From positions 1 through 9,971 of the forward strand of contig CAZDBA010000172.1 of NCBI GenBank assembly GCA_964503615.1: a stretch of 9,971 nt of DNA. Direction: 5' to 3'. The position numbers and the translations under genes are program-made. Under the pieces are notes generated by a model. The model made no database searches. It was not told the DNA's origin and saw nothing but the letters and a program-made list of their open reading frames with translations. The stretch is from CAZDBA01 sp964503615 (GTDB lineage Bacteria; Planctomycetota; Planctomycetia; Pirellulales; Pirellulaceae). Every line of letters starts with the position of its first letter. The stretch's first letter is position 1. Positions 1 through 6,120 of this stretch are shown piece after piece.

Positions 1-94
1 TGGCATTGATCGCCAAGTCGGGCGAAATGGGATACGCAACCGCGATGACCGCGCCATCGGGAACAAGGCTCCTGCCGATACCACCAAGTAGCAT
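1..94 (-). CDS. Possible partial gene running off the left edge, unknown product
   Basis: On the minus strand a frame is open from about 271 to the window edge. From an ATG at 92-94 it reads as a plausible hydrophobic, glycine-rich peptide beginning MLLGGIGRSLVPDG and continuing with alternating hydrophobic residues. Only 31 codons are inside the window. The frame upstream of the ATG also reads without stops for about 59 codons, so the real start, if there is one, could be earlier at a non-ATG codon. An AGGGAG lies only 2 nt before the ATG, too close for a good ribosome site. The frame overlaps one arm of an inverted repeat (85-95/135-145), so it may be a translated intergenic repeat and not a gene. 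I do not recognise a family. Confidence 0.25.
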   Translation of the reverse strand, partial: MLLGGIGRSLVPDGAVIAVAYPISPDLAINA

Positions 95-145
95 GGCTCC
101 CTGAGCCGCGAAATCCAACCGCCTATAGACCGGGCATGCTACTTG
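85..145. repeat. 11-bp perfect inverted repeat, 39-nt spacer
   Basis: CAAGTAGCATG at 85-95 is the exact reverse complement of CATGCTACTTG at 135-145. A related string, GCGTGCTACTTT, recurs at 6082-6093 in the spacer between the ATPase and VWA genes. This suggests a motif of a dispersed intergenic element and not a chance palindrome. Confidence 0.5.
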
Positions 146-428
146 AGGGAAATCATCTACGGAGTTTAGCCGATTCTCACGGATGCGCGCCAATCTGTGT
201 TTCGACTCCAACTGTGGAAAAAAAATACAGCTGGGTTCTTCTAAAGACTCTTCTGCCGATAAAAGGTGCCTCCATCAACGAAGAAATGGCGAAGCTTGCG
301 CTTCGCCATTTCCATCCCGCAATGACGACGCATCGACGTCGCCATCGCACCCTCGGACGGTTGTCACGATTGAAATTAGGCTATCCGCCGGCAGTCAGTC
401 GTGAATTGAGTTGTCTAGAGAAACAAAA
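95..428. other. Non-coding spacer rich in inverted repeats
   Basis: No convincing gene is seen here. The open frames on the plus strand have no ribosome site and no recognisable domains. The stretch contains one arm of an 11-bp inverted repeat and a perfect 13-bp hairpin, both listed separately. It lies downstream of the ammonium transporter gene, beyond that gene's terminator. It is probably intergenic or decayed sequence. Confidence 0.5.
283..312. repeat. Perfect 13-bp hairpin with 4-nt loop
   Basis: GAAATGGCGAAGC at 283-295 pairs with GCTTCGCCATTTC at 300-312 around a TTGC loop. No T-run follows on either strand, so it does not look like an intrinsic terminator. It could be a REP-like palindrome or the 3' end of an unseen transcript. 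Confidence 0.6.
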
Positions 429-486
429 AGTCCGCAGCTTTCAGAGTTTTCGATACGTCGAGGAGGACTAGTGAAAGCTGCGGACT
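429..486 (-). terminator. Rho-independent terminator of the ammonium transporter gene
   Basis: AGTCCGCAGCTTTCA at 429-443 is perfectly complementary to 472-486, giving a 15-bp stem around a 28-nt loop. Read on the minus strand, the stem is followed at once by TTTTTGTTTCTC (complement of 428-417). It lies about 70 bp past the amt stop codon in the right direction. The loop is longer than usual and can itself pair weakly through TCGA/TCGA. Confidence 0.8.
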
Positions 487-553
487 GTGAATCCACAGGG
501 GATTAAAAATACCTTCCTGGTTTTGTCGCTACACAAGTTTCGTGAACGTGCAA

Positions 554-2215
554 TTAGCTGGTGATTGCATAGGCCTGAATTCCGTGCTCGCCAAGGTCAA
601 GTCCTTCAGACTCTTCCTGCTCGCTAACTCGAATTCCAATCGAGTATTTCAGAGCCAGTCCAACAACCAAGCAGAAGACGACGGTAAACAATCCGATCGA
701 TCCGATCCCTTTCAGCTGAGCAACGATTTGATCACCCCCAGCAGACTTTCCAAAGATTCCTACTGCCAATGTGCCCCAGATACCACAAACAAGGTGAACG
801 CTGATCGCTCCCACCGGATCGTCGATCTTAAGAACGCTGTCGATAAAAATCACAGCAAAGTAAACCAGGACACCGGAGATCAAGCCGATAAAGATTGCTT
901 CGAGTCCGTTCATCTGATCAGCACCAGCAGTGATTCCGACCAAACCAGCCAAGATACCGTTGAGAGCCATCGACAGGTCAGGCTTACCACCATGGATGGT
1001 TGAGATCGTTGCGGCAGCCAGTCCACCCGCTGCGGCGGCCATAGACGTGGTTACCAGAACCAGTGAAACCTTTCCAGGATCTGCACTCAGAACAGAGCCA
1101 CCGTTGAAGCCGAACCAACCGAACCACAACAGGAATACGCCAATCGCGGCAGCCGGCATGTTACTTGGGGCAATCGCACGTGGTTTGCCATTAACGTATT
1201 TGCCTTTTCGAGCCCCCAACAACATCGCCATAACTAATGCACCCCAGCCTCCTACAGAGTGAACCAAAGTCGAACCAGCAAAGTCGTAGAAACCCGCCTG
1301 ATCAAGCCAGCCCCCACCCCATTGCCAAGCCCCGGTAATCGGATAGCTGATCGTTACAAACAATGTGCAGAAAAGCAGGAAAGCGCCAAGCTTTACACGT
1401 CCGGCAACAGCACCCGATACGATCGTACAACAAGTCGCAGCGAACATCGCTTGGAAGAAAAAGTCGGCGTACTTGGTATAGTCTGCATCGTAGCCTTGAG
1501 GAGTTGAGGCAGCATTGTAACCTGAGATTTGAGCGTCTTTGGTACCCTCGTATTCCTTCTTTGCTTCGGCATATGACTCCTTGTCTTCGTCAGATGCGTC
1601 TTCGGCGGGCTCTTCCGGCGCTTCGTCAAGGCTGGCGACTTCAGGACCATTTAGAAGGAATCCAAAACCTTCTTCACCCACTTTGAATAAGCCAACATCT
1701 GGAGTCCGCTCGCTCCCCTTATCATCGACATCTTTGTAATCGAAGCCAGGGTACATCATATTGAAACCGATTACGCCATAAGAGATCAGGCCAATACATA
1801 CAATCATCGAGTTCTTGAACAGAATGTTGACTGTGTTTTTGGAGCGAGTCAGACCACTTTCCAAAGTGGCAAAACCTAAGTGCATGATGAAAACCAGCAT
1901 ACCGGCGACCATGATCCAAAGGTTGTTTACGATGAAGGTGGCATCGAACTCATTGGGAACAACAGGCCCAGAAGATTCTTCTTTCGAGTCTTCCGCAGCA
2001 GTTTCTTCATCCGCCCCTTCAGATGCTTCCTCGTCCTGAGGACTAACCGCACTGGAAGAGGTTGTCGGCGCTGTTTCAGCTGCAAAACTTGCCGCGGGAA
2101 CAACCGCACTCACCATGAAAAAAACCAAAAGGCAGGAAACTGTTTTCTTAAAAAACTGGGCTAACGATTGTCCATCAGATGTTTTGGAATTGGGAAACAA
2201 ACAAAAGGTGCTCAC
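554..2215 (-). CDS. amt: Ammonium transporter (Amt/MEP/Rh family) with signal peptide and acidic periplasmic insert
   Basis: Inner-membrane ammonium channel, 553 residues against about 400-430 for typical AmtB. The start is GTG at 2213-2215 with AAAGGA about 7 nt upstream. Residues 1-45 look like a signal peptide (KK followed by a hydrophobic run, likely cut after ASFA). An acidic Ser/Glu-rich linker follows (about 46-88), then about eleven membrane segments. Family hallmarks are intact: the DFAGS motif (D311), the pore twin histidines H319 and H474, the NGGS motif with S374, and the Phe-rich FFFQAMFA segment (252-259). The GLDLGEHG tail (538-545) is the cytoplasmic region that contacts GlnK in AmtB. 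An insert of about 95 residues between membrane segments 2 and 3 (about 155-249), with a D/E-rich core at 196-224, is unusual. No glnK lies beside it in the window. Transcription is probably sigma-54 dependent (see promoter). Confidence 0.95.
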   Translation of the reverse strand: MSTFCLFPNSKTSDGQSLAQFFKKTVSCLLVFFMVSAVVPAASFAAETAPTTSSSAVSPQDEEASEGADEETAAEDSKEESSGPVVPNEFDATFIVNNLWIMVAGMLVFIMHLGFATLESGLTRSKNTVNILFKNSMIVCIGLISYGVIGFNMMYPGFDYKDVDDKGSERTPDVGLFKVGEEGFGFLLNGPEVASLDEAPEEPAEDASDEDKESYAEAKKEYEGTKDAQISGYNAASTPQGYDADYTKYADFFFQAMFAATCCTIVSGAVAGRVKLGAFLLFCTLFVTISYPITGAWQWGGGWLDQAGFYDFAGSTLVHSVGGWGALVMAMLLGARKGKYVNGKPRAIAPSNMPAAAIGVFLLWFGWFGFNGGSVLSADPGKVSLVLVTTSMAAAAGGLAAATISTIHGGKPDLSMALNGILAGLVGITAGADQMNGLEAIFIGLISGVLVYFAVIFIDSVLKIDDPVGAISVHLVCGIWGTLAVGIFGKSAGGDQIVAQLKGIGSIGLFTVVFCLVVGLALKYSIGIRVSEQEESEGLDLGEHGIQAYAITS

Positions 2216-2231
2216 TTAATTTTCCTTTAAA

Positions 2232-2261
2232 TCGAGGGTAAGAAATTTGGGATACCCTCGA
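2232..2261. promoter_or_regulatory. Inverted repeat over the predicted amt start site
   Basis: TCGAGGGTA at 2232-2240 is the exact reverse complement of TACCCTCGA at 2253-2261, with 12 nt between. The predicted start near 2254 falls inside one arm, so most of that arm is not transcribed. A DNA-level operator is therefore more likely than an RNA hairpin. No bound protein is known. Confidence 0.45.
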
Positions 2262-2264
2262 GAT

Positions 2265-2280
2265 TGCAACAGATGTGCCA
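2265..2280 (-). promoter_or_regulatory. Sigma-54 (-24/-12) promoter of amt
   Basis: On the minus strand the sequence reads TGGCAC-ATCTG-TTGCA, an exact match to the sigma-54 consensus TGGCAC-N5-TTGCW. The predicted transcription start is near 2254, giving a leader of about 39 nt before the GTG at 2215. Sigma-54 with an NtrC-type activator is the classic control for ammonium transporter genes in many bacteria, so sequence and context agree. Confidence 0.85.
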
Positions 2281-2657
2281 AAAATGGCTCCCAACAAAAA
2301 TGTTGCCTAAAGCTAGCGAAAACACTCGAATTTTCGCCTAATATTTTTTGACCGGGTGGACAGTCGCGAGCCCGCAGCACATTTCAGATGCAGCGCTTAA
2401 CAGAAGCAAATCAGAAGCAAATCTCCCAAACGGGTATCAAAGAAAAGCAGTTTCCGCTTATACAAACTTAATGGGGGATGGATTCGCCTTGCCATAAAAA
2501 CAACGCTTGCACCAAAAACAAGCACCTCCACTCCAGAGCCAATTAGAGTTTGCCAGAACAACACTACAGATTCATAACGAGCCAGAAAGACTCATTAAAC
2601 TGACGGGCGGAAATTGGTTGTTCAAAACGCAAGCAAGCGTGCACTCTTACGTAGCAT
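2281..2657. other. Spacer upstream of amt, no gene
   Basis: No credible coding frame is seen. The spacer holds the upstream control region of amt, including CAACA/TGTTG at 2292-2305 and an 11-bp tandem repeat at 2401-2422. It also covers the region past the stop codon of the orphan gene at 2658. No clear terminator for that gene is visible. Confidence 0.5.
2401..2422. repeat. Tandem 11-bp direct repeat, possible enhancer
   Basis: CAGAAGCAAAT occurs twice back to back (2401-2411 and 2412-2422). It lies roughly 147-168 bp upstream of the predicted amt start, within the usual range for activator sites of sigma-54 promoters. The 11-bp period would put two proteins on the same DNA face. It does not match the palindromic NtrC consensus, so the role is a guess. 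Confidence 0.4.
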
Positions 2658-3203
2658 TTATACCATCTTTGTCATCACCACCCAAAGAAAGAGCATCATG
2701 AGTTCGGGCGGCAACTCTTTACCAAACTGTGCGGTAAATCGAGTGCCCAGAAAGTTCCTGGATATTTCACCCAGTTTTGTGCGGCCACTAAACACCGTCG
2801 AACGACTTGAAAAAAGGTTTCTGCCGGGCCGAAGGGAATACAGGAATTCACCAGAAGGACTGTAAATCGAAAAAGCTTGTCCGACACCAAACATATCATG
2901 GCTATAGTAGTAAGTGAAAATCAATTTGCCGTTACAAAACAGACCTTTCCCGTCAAATTCGTAGCGATCATTACCAAGAGCGAAGGAACCCGAAATCTTC
3001 CAAGCGCTGCCTACGATCTCACACACATCACCGATTGGAAGGCTGGCATTAACTCGCCATCGCAAGAAAGCACAACGACCATACTTGGCTTCGATCTTTT
3101 TAGGCAACTCAACGATTTCAAAACTCAATTCAAAAAACGCGACGCACGCTTGCCCAACTATCCGTCGTTGCCTAGCAAGCCTCAACCAGCGGGCTGGAAA
3201 CAT
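2658..3203 (-). CDS. Orphan hypothetical protein, beta-rich, 181 residues
   Basis: I do not recognise a family. After a basic N-terminus (RWLRLARQRR), the protein alternates short beta-type strands with turns (KISGSFALGNDRYEFDGKG at about 69-87, then repeated aromatic/Gly segments). It ends in a hydrophobic stretch, LMMLFLWVVMTKMV, that could be a tail anchor or a buried C-terminal helix. The overall look faintly recalls LURP-one/scramblase-like beta-barrel proteins, which is only an impression. The only ATG before residue 100 is the one at 3201-3203. It has no clear ribosome site and overlaps the upstream gene by 32 bp. Translation may therefore be coupled, or a later TTG or GTG may be the true start. 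Confidence 0.55.
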   Translation of the reverse strand: MFPARWLRLARQRRIVGQACVAFFELSFEIVELPKKIEAKYGRCAFLRWRVNASLPIGDVCEIVGSAWKISGSFALGNDRYEFDGKGLFCNGKLIFTYYYSHDMFGVGQAFSIYSPSGEFLYSLRPGRNLFSSRSTVFSGRTKLGEISRNFLGTRFTAQFGKELPPELMMLFLWVVMTKMV

Positions 3204-3588
3204 CAGACAAAGTCACGACGACAGACCAATCGTCAATCTTTGAGCCTCGATCTTCATCATCATAGATCGAACCCGGTTCTTCGTCAGCGTTAACAACGAA
3301 CTCATTACCATCCATCGGATAAAAGATGTAATCCAATCCGTCAGTATCTACACGATTCAGCGGTCCAAATTCGGAATGCTCCATATCCAGCACCCGCGCA
3401 TAACGCACTTGGGAATTGGCTAACGATGACATTTGATTGAAAAACACAAAGTCAACCTCACCCGGTGTCTCTTCCGCAGGTGGATTGGAAAAGAACCAAA
3501 ACCGTTGATACATCCCGACCTTCAACGACTGATCAAGCTCGTACCATCCGGGCGTCCAGAGTGCTTTGTGTGTGACTTTGATATTCAT
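3172..3588 (-). CDS. Orphan hypothetical acidic protein, 138 residues
   Basis: I do not recognise a family. This is a soluble, acidic, aromatic-rich protein without a signal peptide or membrane segment. It starts MNIKVTHKALWTPGWYELD, has a Trp/Phe patch (RFWFFSNPP, about 29-37), and has an Asp/Glu-rich region near 102-118 (DEEPGSIYDDEDRG). GAGAAG lies about 6 nt before the ATG, supporting this start. Its 3' end overlaps the next gene (2658-3203) by 32 bp in another frame, so the two are probably co-transcribed and may act together. Codon use is similar to the neighbours. Confidence 0.6.
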   Translation of the reverse strand: MNIKVTHKALWTPGWYELDQSLKVGMYQRFWFFSNPPAEETPGEVDFVFFNQMSSLANSQVRYARVLDMEHSEFGPLNRVDTDGLDYIFYPMDGNEFVVNADEEPGSIYDDEDRGSKIDDWSVVVTLSDVSSPLVEAC

Positions 3589-3770
3589 TGCAACTTCTCT
3601 ATCGTCCGTGTGAAGAGTATTAGCTTACGCAACTAAGCGCTGACATGTTCTAACCGGATTGTAGAGCTTGCCCTAACAAAGATCAATTTTGTTTTTTGAT
3701 AGTGAATGCGTCCACGAATTCCGTTCCAATCGCGTCCATCTCTTCCCTATCAAAACCACCCTTTCGTCGG

Positions 3771-4394
3771 TTAGTAATTGAAACAAACTCCACGCTCCAT
3801 CAGCAACTTTTGGACTTGGCGTGGGGATTCAAAGAGATGAGCATCAAACCCGGCGGCCCGAGCTCCTTCGATGTTGTCCTCTCGATCGTCAACAAAGAAA
3901 ATCCTGGCCGGTTCGACACCTGCGGTTTCCGCTGCAACTTCATAGATTTTGGCAAGTGGCTTCATTGCACCGACTTCATAGCTGACGACGATCTTCTGAA
4001 ACATCGCTGGTAAACTGGCGAAGCGACCATCGGTCACCGTATTCCAATGGACCGGGCAAGTATTCGACAAGATCCCTAACGGAATACCACAAGTTGCCAA
4101 AGCGGCCAGTAACGGAGTCATCTCTCGTTTCACAGAAAAGATATCACCAGCCGCACGCAATAAATCTGCCGGTTCGCACTTCTTGCCCACCTTCTCAAAA
4201 AACAACTCGCAAAACTCAGCGTCGTCGATTTCTCCCGTTTCGTAACCGTGACTTAAACCACTGTCAAAAACGATTGCCCGAGTCGCCGCGGCGTCCAAAT
4301 CGACCAGTTCTCCCATTTGCGAACACATCCGGTCATGTGAAAACTCCAGAAGTACCTTGCCCAAATCAAAATAGATAAACTCAGGTGTCTGCAT
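3771..4394 (-). CDS. HAD-superfamily hydrolase (subfamily IA, YihX-like)
   Basis: Predicted cytosolic phosphatase-type hydrolase, 207 residues, the usual full length. All four HAD motifs are visible: motif I FDLGKVL with nucleophile D10, motif II GILSNT with S110, motif III K145 in GAMKP, and motif IV FVDDRED with D169/D170. A helical cap lies between motifs I and II (about 15-85), as in subfamily IA. The position two after the nucleophile is Gly (G12) and not the usual Asp. E. coli YihX, a glucose-1-phosphate phosphatase, has the same DLG form. The substrate cannot be read from sequence. The gene diverges from the ATPase gene across a 224-bp spacer. The ribosome site is weak (AAGAAA). Confidence 0.9.
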   Translation of the reverse strand: MQTPEFIYFDLGKVLLEFSHDRMCSQMGELVDLDAAATRAIVFDSGLSHGYETGEIDDAEFCELFFEKVGKKCEPADLLRAAGDIFSVKREMTPLLAALATCGIPLGILSNTCPVHWNTVTDGRFASLPAMFQKIVVSYEVGAMKPLAKIYEVAAETAGVEPARIFFVDDREDNIEGARAAGFDAHLFESPRQVQKLLMERGVCFNY

Positions 4395-4550
4395 GGTTTC
4401 TTATTCGTCCACGAAAAAAAATAAAAATTGTTTGTGTGCGGTATTACTTCAAATTCAAAGGACTTCCCCTCTGACTGAGGGTTACCCATTTGAGGCGATT
4501 TTCGGTAACTCCCCGAAAAGCCCAAGGGCAAACTAATCGCCGCCCCCTGA

Positions 4551-4578
4551 TTAACTGTCGTTTGCCAAGTCCTATAAT
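4551..4578 (+). promoter_or_regulatory. Sigma-70-type promoter for the ATPase-VWA operon
   Basis: TTAACT at 4551-4556 and a perfect TATAAT at 4573-4578 are separated by 16 bp. The predicted start is near 4585, leaving a leader of about 34 nt before the ATG at 4619. The -35 matches consensus at four of six positions. Confidence 0.55.
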
Positions 4579-4618
4579 GTTGACCCGTTCATTGCAACTG
4601 AGAAGGAATTTAAATTTC

Positions 4619-6040
4619 ATGTCGACAACTACTCGTACCCAGCCCACAACACTGGCAGAGCTTTACGATTCTGGCTGGAAGAGCAAATCGGTTAAGCAGG
4701 AAATACATGACAACTTTTTGAAAATGCTTGCATCTCAAGAGGAGCTTTTCCCGGGGATCGTAGGCTATGAGAACACCGTCATCCCTGAGATCAACATCGC
4801 CCTGCTTTCGGGGCACGACATGTTGTTCATGGGAGAGAAGGGACAAGCCAAAAGTCGCTTGATGCGCTCGTTAGTGAGATTCCTGGACCCGCAAATTCCT
4901 TACCTCGATATCCCCGGCGCTCCCTTTCACGAAGATCCCACCAACCCGATCAGCAAAGTCGCCAAAGATTTCGTGGCCGAACACGAACCCAGCGACATAC
5001 CGATCGCATGGTGGAATGCAGCCGACCGCTACGCAGAACGACTGGCACCGGGTACCAAGTTCGCAGACATCATTGGTGAAATCGACCCAGCCAAACTTGC
5101 TGGTGGCGTTAGCATGTCGACCGAAGAAGCTCTGCACTTCGGATTGATCCCTCGTATGCATCGCGGCATCTTTGCGATTAACGAACTGCCTGAACTGGAC
5201 GAATTGGTCCAAGTCGGTTTGTTTAATATCCTTGAAGAACGGGACGTTCAAATTCGCGGCTACCCCGTCCAATTTGACATCGACGTGTTGATTCTGTTCT
5301 CAGCCAACCCGTCCACGTTCAACCGCAGCGGCAAAGTGATCCCACAACTAAAAGATCGAATCGGATCGCTGATTCGAACTCACTATCCTGTCGACCGTGA
5401 CCTTGGGATCCAGATCATGGAACAGGAAGCGGACATCGAACTGGACGGCGAGTACCCGGTCAGAATCCCCTACTTCATGCGAGAAATTTGCGAACAGATT
5501 ACCGTTCAGGCTCGCAAGTCCAAGTACGTTGATCACGATTCCGGAGTCAGCGCGCGATTCAGCACCGCCAACTATCGAACGATGGTTGCCAGTGCTCGTC
5601 ATCGCGGCGTAATCCATGGCGAAAAACCGGCCGTATGCCGTGTCAGCGATCTCGCGCATCTGTACACGTCGTCGCTAGGTAAACTTGAGTTGGATTTGAT
5701 GGGCAGCCATCAAATGTCTGAACAACAAGTCCTTGATTCGATCATTGCCGAGTCGATTAAGATCGTGTTCGATGAGTACGTTAGCGAATTTGGACTGCAC
5801 GAGATCTCAGAGATCTTTAGCAAAGGCGTGCGAATCGAAGTCGGTGACCAAATCCCGTCAGAAGAGTACGCCAAAAGGTTACAGCGAGTCCCACCGGCTT
5901 GGGAGAAAGCGTTCGAAGTCAACGCGTCCAGCGATCCCTCAGTCCGTGCGGCGTGTGTTGAATTCGTGTTGGCAGGAATGTTTGCGATGGACATGATTTC
6001 ACGAGCCCAAGAGCACGGGGTTTCAGCCTACGAGTTTTAG
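4619..6040 (+). CDS. MoxR/magnesium-chelatase-I-like AAA+ ATPase
   Basis: Cytosolic AAA+ ATPase of 473 residues. The ATG at 4619 is chosen because AGAAGGA lies about 12 nt before it and a promoter at 4551-4578 lies just upstream. The in-frame ATG at 4490 would start upstream of that promoter and add 43 basic, unconserved residues. The Walker A is GEKGQAKS (72-79), with Ala where Gly is usual. The Walker B is GIFAINELPEL (183-193), with Asn188-Glu189 in place of Asp-Glu. Sensor 1 is SANPSTFN (228-235), and the sensor-2-like GVSARF has R313. These variants are, from memory, typical of the bacterial ChlI-like subfamily encoded beside a VWA protein. Such ATPases remodel proteins or insert metals together with that partner. 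The VWA gene follows after 80 bp. Confidence 0.9.
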   Translation: MSTTTRTQPTTLAELYDSGWKSKSVKQEIHDNFLKMLASQEELFPGIVGYENTVIPEINIALLSGHDMLFMGEKGQAKSRLMRSLVRFLDPQIPYLDIPGAPFHEDPTNPISKVAKDFVAEHEPSDIPIAWWNAADRYAERLAPGTKFADIIGEIDPAKLAGGVSMSTEEALHFGLIPRMHRGIFAINELPELDELVQVGLFNILEERDVQIRGYPVQFDIDVLILFSANPSTFNRSGKVIPQLKDRIGSLIRTHYPVDRDLGIQIMEQEADIELDGEYPVRIPYFMREICEQITVQARKSKYVDHDSGVSARFSTANYRTMVASARHRGVIHGEKPAVCRVSDLAHLYTSSLGKLELDLMGSHQMSEQQVLDSIIAESIKIVFDEYVSEFGLHEISEIFSKGVRIEVGDQIPSEEYAKRLQRVPPAWEKAFEVNASSDPSVRAACVEFVLAGMFAMDMISRAQEHGVSAYEF

Positions 6041-6045
6041 CAGCT

Positions 6046-6084
6046 CGCCTCTCCGAGGCGAATATTAACACCTCGCCAGAGGCG
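6046..6084 (+). promoter_or_regulatory. Competing hairpins in the ATPase-VWA spacer
   Basis: CGCCTC (6046-6051) can pair with GAGGCG (6055-6060). CGCCTCT (6046-6052) can instead pair with AGAGGCG (6078-6084), and CGAGG (6054-6058) with CCTCG (6071-6075). The three pairings exclude one another. The structure ends about 20 nt before the ribosome site of the VWA gene. It may tune expression of the second gene, or may be a degraded intergenic repeat. Confidence 0.35.
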
Positions 6085-6120
6085 TGCTACTTTAACGATT
6101 TTTGAAAGAGGGGCATCGAC

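Noticed and set aside
542..1003. Open plus-strand frame antisense to amt
   Set aside because: It is fully antisense to a well conserved transporter gene and has no domain or ribosome site.
2281..2480. NtrC binding sites upstream of amt
   Set aside because: I looked for GCAC-N-GTGC palindromes and found no good match. Only the tandem 11-mer stands out.
3694..3755. 9-bp inverted repeat TTTTGATAG/CTATCAAAA past the HAD stop
   Set aside because: AT-rich with a 44-nt loop. No T-run follows in the gene's direction. Too weak to call a terminator.
4467..4481. CCCTC/GAGGG hairpin in the divergent spacer
   Set aside because: Five base pairs only, with no link to a promoter or ribosome site.
4490..4618. 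43-residue N-terminal extension of the ATPase
   Set aside because: It would begin upstream of the -10 box at 4573, lacks a ribosome site, and is basic and unlike the family. The ATG at 4619 has a good ribosome site.
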